The notes under the pieces were generated by a model, which worked only from the letters and a program-made list of their open reading frames with translations, was not told the DNA's origin and searched no databases. 64,000 nt of DNA from Mycolicibacterium sp. ND9-15 (lineage in GTDB: Bacteria > Actinomycetota > Actinomycetes > Mycobacteriales > Mycobacteriaceae): the NCBI RefSeq assembly GCF_035918395.1, contig NZ_CP142362.1:4749501-4813500 (forward strand). The letters run 5' to 3'. Each line of letters begins with the position of its first letter. Within the stretch, counting starts at the first letter, position 1. Of this stretch, positions 15,946 to 24,363 are shown piece by piece. A program made the translations under genes and the position numbers.

Positions 15946-15998
15946 GCGCTCATCCTCGTACGGTTTCAGAGCGGAAATCCGTACCGGAGTGAGCGCTC
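15944..15998. repeat. 55-bp intergenic palindrome, family 1, copy A2
   Basis: Same ends, same inner GTACGG / CCGTAC positions and same 55-bp length as copy A1. Its first two bases are the last two of the DUF559 stop codon. It ends 33 bp before pafB. Confidence 0.85.
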
Positions 15999-16031
15999 GG
16001 CCGGCGGACGGCACGCCCTAAGCTTGGTCGA

Positions 16032-17018
16032 GTGGCGGTCTCCAAAGTCGAACGGTTGATGAACCTCGTGATCGCGCTCCTGTCGACGCGGAACTTCATC
16101 ACCGCCGAGCGGATCCGCGAAACGGTGTCCGGATACTCCGAGAGCGCCACCGACGAGGCGTTCTCCCGCATGTTCGAGCGCGACAAGAACGAGTTGCGCG
16201 ACTTGGGGATCCCGCTGGAGACCGGCCGGGTTTCGCACTTCGACCCGACCGAGGGTTACCGCATCAACCGCGAGGCCTACGCGTTGCCGGCAGTGGAGCT
16301 GACCCCTGATGAAGCGGCCACCGTCGCCGTGGCCACCCGGCTGTGGGAGTCGCCGGAACTCATCACCGCCACGCAGGGCGCGCTGTTGAAGTTGCGGGCG
16401 GCGGGCATCGACATCGACGCCGTGGAGGCCGCACCGGCGATCACGTCGACGGCGGCGTTGCCGGGGCTGCGCGGTTCAGAGGAGGCGCTCGGAATCCTGT
16501 TGTCGGCCATCGACTCCGGGCAAGCGGTGCAGTTCTCGTACCGACCCTCGCGCAGTGAGCCGTATACCACGCGCACGGTGGAGCCCTGGGGCGTCGTCAC
16601 CGACAAGGGCCGCTGGTATCTGGTGGGACACGACCGGGACCGTGACGCGACGCGCACGTTCCGGCTCTCCCGGATCGCCGACGTGACGGCGGTCGGACCG
16701 CCAGGCGCGGTGCAGCGACCGCGAGACGTCGTTCTGCGCGAGATCGTCGAGCGCGCGGTGGGGGACTGGCCGTCCAGTGGGCAGGCCAAGGTGTGGATCG
16801 CAGAGGGCAGGGGGACCGCGCTGCGGCGACGGGCCGCGACGGTGACCCCCGATACGCACGACGGCCGTGCCGGCGAGGTGATCACCATCGACATCGGGAT
16901 GTTCGACCGGGTCGCCCGGGAGATCGCCAGCTACGGTGCCGACGCCGTGGCGCTGGAACCTGAGTCGCTGCGCGACGACGTGCTGTCCCGGTTGCGGGCT
17001 CAGGCGGGACAAAGATGA
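16032..17018 (+). CDS. pafB: WYL-domain transcriptional activator subunit PafB
   Basis: 328 residues from GTG, starting MAVSKVERLMNLVIALLSTRNFITAERIRETVSGY. N-terminal winged HTH (about 1-65), then a WYL domain with VEPWGVVTDKGRWYLVGHDRDRDATRTFRLSRI and the C-terminal WCX extension ending DVLSRLRAQ. PafB and PafC form a heterodimer that activates the RecA/LexA-independent DNA damage response in mycobacteria. The ATG of pafC overlaps its stop (ATGA). Despite the name it is not needed for pupylation itself. Confidence 0.96.
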   Translation: MAVSKVERLMNLVIALLSTRNFITAERIRETVSGYSESATDEAFSRMFERDKNELRDLGIPLETGRVSHFDPTEGYRINREAYALPAVELTPDEAATVAVATRLWESPELITATQGALLKLRAAGIDIDAVEAAPAITSTAALPGLRGSEEALGILLSAIDSGQAVQFSYRPSRSEPYTTRTVEPWGVVTDKGRWYLVGHDRDRDATRTFRLSRIADVTAVGPPGAVQRPRDVVLREIVERAVGDWPSSGQAKVWIAEGRGTALRRRAATVTPDTHDGRAGEVITIDIGMFDRVAREIASYGADAVALEPESLRDDVLSRLRAQAGQR

Positions 17019-17980
17019 CCGCGATATCGACGCGGCTGGTGCGGCTGCTCAACATGGTGCCGTACTTCCAGGCCAACCCGAGAATCACGTACGCCGAGGC
17101 GGCCTCGGATCTGGGCGTCAGCGTCGAGCAGTTGCGCGAGGACCTGAACCAGCTATGGATGTGCGGCCTGCCGGGGTACGGGCCCGGCGACCTGATCGAC
17201 TTCGAGTTCTCCGGCGACACCATCGAAGTGACGTTCACCGCGGGCATCGACCACCCGCTGCGGCTGACGTCGCCGGAGGCGACCGGCGTGCTGGTGGCGC
17301 TGCGGGCGTTGGCCGACATACCCGGCATGGTCGACCCTCAGGCCGCCCGCAGCGCGATCGCGAAGATCGAGTCGGCTGCCGGCACCGTGGGGCACGGCGG
17401 AGCGGCGGTCGAGGAACCGGCGCCGATCGAGAGCGAGGCCGCGACGGCGGTGCGCGAGGCGGTGCGCGACGGCCGTGCGCTGGCGATCGAGTACTACTCG
17501 GCGTCGCACGACACCCTGACCAGCCGCGTCGTCGACCCGATCCGCGTCGTGCTGGTCGCCGACCACAGCTATCTGGAAGCGTGGTGCCGGTCGGCCGAGG
17601 GCGTGCGACTGTTCCGGTTCGACCGCATCGTCGATGCCCAAGCCCTCGACGAACCCTCGGTGCCGCCGCCGCCCGCGGTGCAGGCGCAACCGGACACCTC
17701 ACTGTTCGACGCCGACTCCGCCGACCCGTCGCTGCCTTCTGCGACGCTGCTGATCGACCGCTCGGCGGCGTGGATGTTCGACTACTACCCCTTGCGGGTC
17801 GTCCGGGAACTGCCCGACGGCGCCTGCGAGGCCGCGATGACCTACGCCTCCGACGACTGGATGGCCCGGTTCGTGCTCGGCTTCGGTTCGGCCGTGCGGG
17901 TGCTCCAACCGGCCGAGCTGGCGGCCCGGGTCCGCGAATCGGCCGCGGCGGCGCTGAGCGCGTACGAGGTCAGCGAGTAG
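17015..17980 (+). CDS. pafC: WYL-domain transcriptional activator subunit PafC
   Basis: 321 residues, MTAISTRLVRLLNMVPYFQANPRITYAEAASDLGVSVEQLREDLNQLWMCGLPGY: an N-terminal HTH of the same type as PafB, then a WYL core with VVDPIRVVLVADHSYLEAWCRSAEGVRLFRFDRI and a WCX-like C-terminus. Partner of PafB in DNA-damage-responsive transcription; the WYL domains are thought to sense single-stranded nucleic acid. Four-bp overlap with pafB, 27 bp before the next gene. Confidence 0.96.
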   Translation: MTAISTRLVRLLNMVPYFQANPRITYAEAASDLGVSVEQLREDLNQLWMCGLPGYGPGDLIDFEFSGDTIEVTFTAGIDHPLRLTSPEATGVLVALRALADIPGMVDPQAARSAIAKIESAAGTVGHGGAAVEEPAPIESEAATAVREAVRDGRALAIEYYSASHDTLTSRVVDPIRVVLVADHSYLEAWCRSAEGVRLFRFDRIVDAQALDEPSVPPPPAVQAQPDTSLFDADSADPSLPSATLLIDRSAAWMFDYYPLRVVRELPDGACEAAMTYASDDWMARFVLGFGSAVRVLQPAELAARVRESAAAALSAYEVSE

Positions 17981-18007
17981 ACTGGGCGACCATCTGGAGG
18001 TAGCGAA

Positions 18008-18241
18008 TTGGGCGGTCTACAACCGTGGCACTGGGTAATCGCGATCTTGGTCGTGGGCACCGCATTAGTCTTAGCCGTAGTTGTGGTCACCGTCGTTTTG
18101 GCGAAATCTCGCAAACCGAAACTGCAGATCGGTACGGTCCCCGGGTGGTATGCCGATCCACACGATGTGTCGATTTTGCGGTACTTCGATGGTCAGCGCT
18201 GGACAAACGACGTGCGTAGAGCGGACAACCGCACCGCCTAG
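18008..18241 (+). CDS. Chimeric small membrane protein: TatA-like N-terminus plus DUF2510 domain
   Basis: 77 residues from TTG, preceded by TGGAGG at 17995-18000. The first residues MGGLQPWHWVIAILV match the usual mycobacterial TatA N-terminus; the sequence then departs from TatA into a longer membrane helix, a basic KSRKPK turn, and PGWYADPHDVSILRYFDGQRWT, the DUF2510 motif typical of small actinobacterial membrane proteins. The FGAKKLPDAARSLGKS amphipathic region of TatA is absent, so it cannot act as a normal TatA. The true tatA follows 60 bp later. It looks like a tatA 5' duplication fused to a DUF2510 tail. Codon use is less GC-rich than its neighbours. Confidence 0.7.
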   Translation: MGGLQPWHWVIAILVVGTALVLAVVVVTVVLAKSRKPKLQIGTVPGWYADPHDVSILRYFDGQRWTNDVRRADNRTA

Positions 18242-18301
18242 CGACACACGCTGGCTAGGCCGACGAGTACCATCGAGGGAACGTCTTGGAGGGATTAAAA
18301 A

Positions 18302-18589
18302 ATGACTGGTGGGCTGTCGTGGACACATTGGGTCATCATCATTGCCGTGTTTGTACTGCTCTTCGGCGCCAAGAAGCTCCCAGACGCGGCGCGTTCGCTC
18401 GGAAAGTCGATGCGGATCTTCAAGTCGGAGATCAAGGAGATGCAGGCCGATTCGACATCGGAGACGCCAGCTGCTGAAGACGTTCGTCGGGAGGCTCCGC
18501 CAGCGACTCCGATCGCCTCGGAGCGGGTCGACACGGGGAACCCGACGGCTCCGGAAACCCAACAGCCGTCGGACAAACGTCCGGCCTGA
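18302..18589 (+). CDS. tatA: Sec-independent protein translocase TatA
   Basis: 95 residues: short N-terminal helix (MTGGLSWTHWVIIIAVFVLLFG), the FGAKKLPDAARSLGKS hinge and amphipathic helix, then a charged, variable tail. TatA oligomerises to form the conduit for folded Tat substrates. GGAGGG at 18288-18293 supports the ATG. The N-terminus itself differs from the usual MGGLQPWHW form, which is instead carried by the small chimeric gene just upstream. tatC follows after 50 bp. Confidence 0.95.
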   Translation: MTGGLSWTHWVIIIAVFVLLFGAKKLPDAARSLGKSMRIFKSEIKEMQADSTSETPAAEDVRREAPPATPIASERVDTGNPTAPETQQPSDKRPA

Positions 18590-18639
18590 TCATCACCGAT
18601 CAACCGACCGCGGCGTGACGCCGCGTCAGTAGGCACGCC

Positions 18640-19584
18640 GTGCAGACCCCAGGACTGTTCAAGAAACTCGATCCTCGCCGGCGACGCTCCCGGGTCAACC
18701 CCGACGGCACGATGTCGTTGGTCGAGCACCTGCACGAACTTCGCACCCGGCTGTTGATCGCGGCGGCCGCCGTCGTCGTCACGACGATCCTCGGCTTCCT
18801 CTGGTACACCCACGGCGTCTTCGGGCTGCCCAGCCTCGGCGACTGGCTGCGTGGCCCGTACTGCAAGCTGCCCGCGTCGTCGCGTGCGACCATCGCGCCC
18901 GACGGCGAATGCCGTCTGCTCGCCACCGCGCCGTTCGACCAGTTCATGCTGCGCCTGAAGGTCGCGTTGACCGCAGGCATCGTGCTGGCCTGTCCGGTGT
19001 GGCTCTATCAGCTGTGGGCGTTCATCACACCCGGGCTGTACAAGAAGGAGCGGCGGTTCGCGGTCGCGTTCGTCACGGTCGGGGCCGCGCTGTTCGTCGC
19101 CGGCGCAGTGCTGGCTTACCTGGTGCTCTCCACCGCGCTGGGTTTCCTGTTGACGGTCGGCAGCGACGTCCAGATCACCGCGCTGTCCGGCGACCAGTAC
19201 TTCGGTTTCCTGATCAACCTGCTGCTGGTATTCGGCTTCAGCTTTGAGTTCCCGCTGCTGATCGTGATGCTCAACGCCGTCGGCGTGCTGACCTACGAGC
19301 GGCTCAAGGCGTGGCGGCGGGGTCTGATCTTCACGCTGTTCGTGTTCGCCGCGCTGTTCACCCCGGGCTCGGATCCGTTCTCGATGCTGGCGCTGGCGCT
19401 AGCGCTGACGGTCCTGCTCGAGGTGGCGATTCAGATCGCACGCGTGCACGACCGGCGCAAGGCACGCCGCGCCGCGCTCGAGGACATACCCGACGACGAG
19501 GCCGCGCCGATCGGCGAGGCCGAACCCGTCGAGGCGCCCGTGCCGACCTCGGCGCGGTACGTGGTCGATGACGATGCCACCTAG
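18640..19584 (+). CDS. tatC: Sec-independent protein translocase TatC
   Basis: 314 residues from GTG. Signature MSLVEHLHELRTRLL in the N-terminal cytosolic segment that reads the twin-arginine signal, six predicted membrane helices, the conserved FITPGLYKKERR loop after helix 2, and a charged C-terminal tail (DIPDDEAAPIGEAEPVEAPVP) typical of actinobacteria. A long extracytoplasmic first loop (YCKLPASSRATIAPDGECRL) carries two cysteines. The last 17 bp overlap the start of helY. Confidence 0.96.
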   Translation: MQTPGLFKKLDPRRRRSRVNPDGTMSLVEHLHELRTRLLIAAAAVVVTTILGFLWYTHGVFGLPSLGDWLRGPYCKLPASSRATIAPDGECRLLATAPFDQFMLRLKVALTAGIVLACPVWLYQLWAFITPGLYKKERRFAVAFVTVGAALFVAGAVLAYLVLSTALGFLLTVGSDVQITALSGDQYFGFLINLLLVFGFSFEFPLLIVMLNAVGVLTYERLKAWRRGLIFTLFVFAALFTPGSDPFSMLALALALTVLLEVAIQIARVHDRRKARRAALEDIPDDEAAPIGEAEPVEAPVPTSARYVVDDDAT

Positions 19585-22303
19585 CGAACTGGCCGCGTTC
19601 GCCGAGCAGTTGGCTTTTGCGCTCGACGAATTCCAGCGACGCTCCTGCGAGGCGCTGGAGAACGGGCACGGGGTGCTGGTGTGTGCGCCGACAGGCGCGG
19701 GCAAGACCGCGGTGGGCGAGTTCGCCGTGCACCTCGCGCTGACATCGGGCGGAAAATGCTTCTACACCACGCCGATCAAGGCGCTGAGCAATCAGAAGCA
19801 CACCGACCTGGTGCGCCGGTACGGCCCGGAGAAGATCGGGTTGCTCACCGGCGATCAGTCGATCAACGGCGATGCCGACGTGGTGGTCATGACCACCGAG
19901 GTGCTGCGCAACATGCTCTACGCCAATTCCCCTACGTTGCACGGTCTTTCGTACGTCGTCATGGACGAGGTGCACTTCCTGGCCGACCGCATGCGCGGCG
20001 CGGTGTGGGAGGAGGTCATCTTGCACCTGCCCGACGAGGTGCGGCTGGTGAGCCTGTCGGCGACGGTCAGCAACGCCGAGGAGTTCGGCGGGTGGATCCA
20101 AACGGTGCGGGGCGATACGACGGTGGTCGTCGACGAGCACCGCCCGGTCCCGTTGTGGCAGCACGTACTGGTCGGCAAACGGTTGTTCGACCTGTTCGAC
20201 TACCGCGCCACCCGCGCGAAGAAGTCGAACCGCGAACTGCTCGTCGACCCGGAGCTGTTGCGCCACATCGCACATCGCCGCGAAGCCGACCGGCTGATCG
20301 ACTGGCAGCCGCGCGGCCGCAACCGGGGCAGGCCGAGCATGTACCGTCCGCCGTCGCGGCCCGATGTGATCGGCGCCCTGGACCGCGAAGGACTGCTGCC
20401 TGCGATCACGTTCATCTTCTCGCGCGCCGGTTGCGACGCCGCGGTCAAGCAGTGCCTGCGGTCGTCGCTGCGGCTGACCACCGACGAGGAACGGGCCCGC
20501 ATCGCCGAAGTCGTGGACCGCCGCACCGCAGATCTCAATGACGCGGACCTGATCGTGCTGGACTATCACGAGTGGCGCGAGGGACTGCTGCGCGGACTGG
20601 CCGCCCACCACGCCGGACTGCTGCCGGTATTCCGCCACACGGTGGAGGAGTTGTTCTCCGCCGGGCTGGTGAAAGCGGTATTCGCCACCGAGACACTCGC
20701 ATTGGGAATCAACATGCCCGCACGCACGGTGGTGCTGGAGCGGTTGATCAAATTCAACGGCGAGCAACACGTGCCGTTGACCCCCGGGGAGTACACGCAG
20801 CTGACCGGGCGGGCGGGCCGCCGCGGCATCGACGTCGAGGGCCATGCCGTGGTGTTGTGGACCCCGGACGTCGAACCGGCCGAGGTTGCCGGCTTGGCGT
20901 CCACCCGCACCTTCCCGCTGCGCAGTTCCTTTGCGCCGTCGTACAACATGACCATCAACCTCGTGCGACAGATGGGTCCGGCGCAGGCGCACAAACTGCT
21001 GGAGAGTTCGTTCGCGCAGTACCAGGCCGACCGGTCGGTGGTCGGGCTTCGGCGCGGCATCGAGCGAGGCGAGCGGATGCTCGAGGAGATCACGTCCGAA
21101 CTGGGCGACGACTCGATCCTCGACTACGTCCGACTGCGGCTGCAGATCTCCGAGCGCGAACGCGCCCAGTCACGCGCCTCGCGATTGCAGCGCCGCAGGG
21201 CCGCCAACGAGGCGCTGGCGTCGCTGCGCCGCGGCGACATCATCACGATCACGCACGGTCGGCGCGGAGGGCTGGCCGTCGTGCTCGAACCGGCCCGCGA
21301 CGAGGACGATCCGCGTCCGCTTGTGTTGACCGAACACCGCTGGGCCGGCCGCATTTCGTCCGCCGACTACTCGGGGACGTCCGCGCCGTTGGGCTCGATG
21401 CCGTTGCCCAAGCGGGTCGAGCACCGCAACCCGCGCGCCCGGCGCGACCTCGCGTCGGCGCTGAGCTCGGCGGCGGCGCGCCTCGATGTCCCGTCGACCA
21501 AGGGCAAGCGCAGCGGACCCCCGAGGGAACCCGATATCGATCCCGAACTCGCCGCGCTGCGCGAACAATTGCGGTCCCATCCCGCCCATCACCTGCCCGG
21601 CCGGGAGGAAAAGGCGCGGCTGGCCGAGCGGTACCTGCGCATCGAACGCGACAACGAACAGCTCCGGCAGAAGGTGGCCGCCGCGACGAACTCGCTGGCG
21701 CGCACCTTCGACCGGATCGTGGTTCTGCTGGTCGAACGCGGCTTCATCACCGGACCCGCAGACGATCCGAAAGTGACCGACGACGGTCGCCTGCTGGCCC
21801 GGATCTACAGCGAGAGTGACCTACTGGTGGCCGAGTCGCTGCGCACCGGCATCTGGGAAGGTCTCGACGCGGCCGAGCTGGCGGCAATGGTGTCGGCGGT
21901 GCTCTACGAAGCACGTGGCGACACGCCGGGCGGGCGCGAGGGCATGGACGTCCCCACCGGCAAGTTGCGCCGCGCGCTGAACCAGACGCGGCGGCTCTGG
22001 TCGGAGCTACGCGCCGACGAGCAGCGCCATCGCATCACGGGTAGCCGCGAACCCGACGACGGTTTCGTCGCGGCGATCTTCCAGTGGGCCACCACCGGTG
22101 ACCTGACCAGCGCCCTGGCGGCGTCGGACACCACGGGCAGCGGATCTCCGCTCTCGGCGGGCGATTTCGTACGGTGGTGCCGTCAGGTGCTCGACCTCCT
22201 CGACCAAGTGCGCAATGCCGCGCCCAGCACCGCGTTGCGGGCCACCGCGAAGCGCGCGATAGGTGACGTTCGACGGGGCGTCGTCGCTGTGGACGCTGGG
22301 TGA
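19568..22303 (+). CDS. helY: DEAD/DEAH-box helicase HelY (Ski2-like)
   Basis: 911 residues. Walker A CAPTGAGKT (about 39-47), motif II VVMDEVHFLAD (DEVH), SLSATVSN, then motif VI QLTGRAGRRGID in the second RecA domain. A winged-helix and C-terminal helical domain follow, including a KOW-like HGRRGGLAVVLE segment and ending RRGVVAVDAG. This is the actinobacterial Ski2/Mtr4-like branch, thought to act in RNA turnover or remodelling. Close to M. tuberculosis Rv2092c (906 residues). An ATG two codons later is an alternative start. Confidence 0.95.
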   Translation: MTMPPSELAAFAEQLAFALDEFQRRSCEALENGHGVLVCAPTGAGKTAVGEFAVHLALTSGGKCFYTTPIKALSNQKHTDLVRRYGPEKIGLLTGDQSINGDADVVVMTTEVLRNMLYANSPTLHGLSYVVMDEVHFLADRMRGAVWEEVILHLPDEVRLVSLSATVSNAEEFGGWIQTVRGDTTVVVDEHRPVPLWQHVLVGKRLFDLFDYRATRAKKSNRELLVDPELLRHIAHRREADRLIDWQPRGRNRGRPSMYRPPSRPDVIGALDREGLLPAITFIFSRAGCDAAVKQCLRSSLRLTTDEERARIAEVVDRRTADLNDADLIVLDYHEWREGLLRGLAAHHAGLLPVFRHTVEELFSAGLVKAVFATETLALGINMPARTVVLERLIKFNGEQHVPLTPGEYTQLTGRAGRRGIDVEGHAVVLWTPDVEPAEVAGLASTRTFPLRSSFAPSYNMTINLVRQMGPAQAHKLLESSFAQYQADRSVVGLRRGIERGERMLEEITSELGDDSILDYVRLRLQISERERAQSRASRLQRRRAANEALASLRRGDIITITHGRRGGLAVVLEPARDEDDPRPLVLTEHRWAGRISSADYSGTSAPLGSMPLPKRVEHRNPRARRDLASALSSAAARLDVPSTKGKRSGPPREPDIDPELAALREQLRSHPAHHLPGREEKARLAERYLRIERDNEQLRQKVAAATNSLARTFDRIVVLLVERGFITGPADDPKVTDDGRLLARIYSESDLLVAESLRTGIWEGLDAAELAAMVSAVLYEARGDTPGGREGMDVPTGKLRRALNQTRRLWSELRADEQRHRITGSREPDDGFVAAIFQWATTGDLTSALAASDTTGSGSPLSAGDFVRWCRQVLDLLDQVRNAAPSTALRATAKRAIGDVRRGVVAVDAG

Positions 22304-22376
22304 GCGTGCCGAACGACGTGTGATCCAGACCGAGCCGGGCGACGCACGTTGGCGGCGTGTTCTCGCACGGGCGCCC

Positions 22377-22407
22377 TTACGCAATAAGGCCCTTTACGCA
22401 ATAAGGC
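22377..22407. repeat. Two tandem 14-bp repeats, each a small hairpin
   Basis: TTACGCAATAAGGC occurs at 22377-22390 and again at 22394-22407, period 17 bp. In the first copy CCTTA pairs with TAAGG across a 5-nt loop; the second has a T in place of one C and still pairs by G-U. It lies in the 189-bp gap between helY and the DUF4333 gene and may be a terminator of helY or a regulator site for the next gene. Confidence 0.5.
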
Positions 22408-22492
22408 GGGGTCGCGCTCGGCCTGAATACGGCATTGCCGGTGCATGCGACGGTAGTGTGTTCGACAGCAAGATCTTCGATCAAGGAGTGAG

Positions 22493-23284
22493 ATGAGCGG
22501 ACCGCAGGGATCTGATCCGGCGCAGTCGTGGCCCGGCCAGCAGCCGGAACAGCCGACGGACCAGCCGTCCAGCGATCCATCGGCCAACCAGCCCTGGCAG
22601 CCGCAGGCGCAGAGCAGCGAACCGACGCAGGCGGCCCCGCAATGGCAGCCGCCTGCCTACGACCCGTCGCAGGCGCAGCAGTATCCGCAGTACCAGCAGC
22701 CGTCATATCAGCCGCCGCAGCAGTACCCGGGAGCCGAGCAGTACGGCCAGCAGGCGTATCAGCAGCCGGGCCAGTACGGGCAGCCGCAGTACGGCCAGCA
22801 GTATGGGCAACCCGGACAGCCGGGCCAGTACCAGCCGCCCGGCCAGTACGGCGAGCAGCCCGGCCAGTACGGTCAGCAGCCCGGCCAGTACGGGCAGTTC
22901 GGTCAGTATCCGCAGTACACCGCGCCGGGCGCGGAGGAGGGTTCGAAGCGCTCGCTGGCGGTGGTCGGTGGCGTGATCGGCCTGCTGGCCGCGGTGATCG
23001 TCGCGGTCGTGCTGGTGTTGGGCTTTTGGAAGCCGGGCTTCTTCGTCACCACCAAGCTCGACATCGACGCCGCGCAGTCGGGGGTGCAGCAGATCCTCAC
23101 CGACGAGGCCAACGGCTACGGCGCCAAGAACGTCAAGGACGTCAAGTGCAATGACGGCCAGAATCCGACCGTCGAAAAGGGCGGCACGTTCAACTGCGAG
23201 GTCAGCATCGACGGCACCAAGCGTCAGGTGACGGTTACATTCCAGGACGACAAGGGCACCTACGAGGTCGGCAGGCCCAAGTAG
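22493..23284 (+). CDS. Membrane protein with Gln/Pro/Tyr-rich N-terminus and DUF4333 domain
   Basis: 263 residues. About 1-145 is a low-complexity stretch with repeated QPGQYGQ-type units, presumably disordered in the cytoplasm. One membrane helix follows (SLAVVGGVIGLLAAVIVAVVLVLGFW), then an external DUF4333 domain (TTKLDIDAAQSGVQQILTDEANGYGAKNVKDVKCNDGQNPTVEKGGTFNCEVSIDG) with the two conserved cysteines likely forming a disulfide. Same context as Rv2091c next to helY. Function unknown. Confidence 0.85.
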   Translation: MSGPQGSDPAQSWPGQQPEQPTDQPSSDPSANQPWQPQAQSSEPTQAAPQWQPPAYDPSQAQQYPQYQQPSYQPPQQYPGAEQYGQQAYQQPGQYGQPQYGQQYGQPGQPGQYQPPGQYGEQPGQYGQQPGQYGQFGQYPQYTAPGAEEGSKRSLAVVGGVIGLLAAVIVAVVLVLGFWKPGFFVTTKLDIDAAQSGVQQILTDEANGYGAKNVKDVKCNDGQNPTVEKGGTFNCEVSIDGTKRQVTVTFQDDKGTYEVGRPK

Positions 23285-23287
23285 CCG

Positions 23288-24241
23288 CTAACCGTCGAGC
23301 CCGTCGAGGGCCTTCTGCAGCCGACCGATGGACGACGTGACGCCGTAGGTTTCGGCGAGCTTGACGACCTTACGCGGATGCTCGGCGGCCAGGGGCAGCG
23401 CATCCGAGGGTGTGGACCAGTCCAGCTCGGCGTCGCTGGCGACCTTGACCACCGCACCCGCGGCCTCGATGTAATCGGCGGCCTTGAGCAGCTTGGTCCG
23501 ATACGCCTTGCCCATCTTCGACTTCGGGTCGTTTGCCGCGGCCAGGATGTGCTCCAGCGAGCCGTGCTGCGCCAGCAGTGTCGCCGCGGTCTTCTCGCCG
23601 ACGCCCGGCACTCCAGGCAGCCCGTCGCTCGGGTCGCCGCGCAGCAGCGCGAGTTCGGCGTAGGCCGGTCCGGCGCGGTCGAGCGGCACGCCGTACGTCT
23701 CGGCCACTTCCTTCGGCCCCCACTTGGTCGCCTTGGCCAGACCGCGGCCGAGGTAGAGGACCCGCACCGGCACCGGCTCGTCGCGCACCAACTGCAGCAG
23801 GTCCCGGTCGCCGCTGACCACCACCACCGGGTCGCGTTTCTCGCGGGCGACCAGTGTTCCGAGGACGTCGTCGGCCTCGTGCCCGGCGGCCCCCGCGGTC
23901 GCGATGCCGAACGCGTCGAGGATCTCGAAGATCATGTCGACCTGGGGGGTGAGCTCGTCGGGCACTTCCTCGACGTCCGGTTCGCCCGCGGGGTGCTCCT
24001 CGAGGACGCGGTGCGCCTTGTAGGACGGGATGAGGTCGACGCGCCACTGCGGTCGCCAGTCGTCGTCGCGGCATACCACCAGCCGGCTGGGCCGCTCGCG
24101 GGTGATCACGGTCGCCATGGCGTCCAGAAAACCGCGCAGCGCGTTGACCGGGCGGCCGTCGGGCGCGGTGATCGAGTTCGGAACCCCGAAATACGAACGG
24201 AACCACATGCTCGCGCCGTCGAGCAGGACGAGGGAAGACAT
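23288..24241 (-). CDS. 5'-3' exonuclease (FEN / PolA N-terminal type)
   Basis: 317 residues from MSSLVLLDGASMWFRSYFG; an ATG three codons upstream (24250) is also possible and the frame is open further. Structure: PIN-like N-terminal half with acidic metal ligands (LLDG, CRDDDWR, EADDVLGTL, VVSGDRDLLQLV) and a helix-hairpin-helix GDPSDGLPGVPGVGEKTAATLL, as in the exonuclease domain of DNA polymerase I but free-standing. It probably removes RNA primers or flaps. Homologue of Rv2090, next to pepE and helY in M. tuberculosis. It converges on the DUF4333 gene with a 3-bp gap. Confidence 0.9.
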   Translation of the reverse strand: MSSLVLLDGASMWFRSYFGVPNSITAPDGRPVNALRGFLDAMATVITRERPSRLVVCRDDDWRPQWRVDLIPSYKAHRVLEEHPAGEPDVEEVPDELTPQVDMIFEILDAFGIATAGAAGHEADDVLGTLVAREKRDPVVVVSGDRDLLQLVRDEPVPVRVLYLGRGLAKATKWGPKEVAETYGVPLDRAGPAYAELALLRGDPSDGLPGVPGVGEKTAATLLAQHGSLEHILAAANDPKSKMGKAYRTKLLKAADYIEAAGAVVKVASDAELDWSTPSDALPLAAEHPRKVVKLAETYGVTSSIGRLQKALDGLDG

Positions 24242-24363
24242 GCGAGCCATCCTGCCAGTGACTCCGGGCGCGGGGTGGCGACCGCTCTGCGACCACTTCG
24301 CGGCCGCAGAACTTGCAGGCTTCACTTTCGCGGGCGAAGACAGGCCCGGATTAGCCTCATGGC

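Noticed and set aside
19358..20992. A 544-codon frame antisense to tatC and helY
   Set aside because: Translation is Arg/Gln/Val-rich without domains; the rightward genes are clearly correct.
22640..22930. Repeats in the Gln/Pro/Tyr-rich part of the DUF4333 gene
   Set aside because: These are codon-level repeats of a low-complexity segment inside a gene, not a mobile or regulatory repeat.
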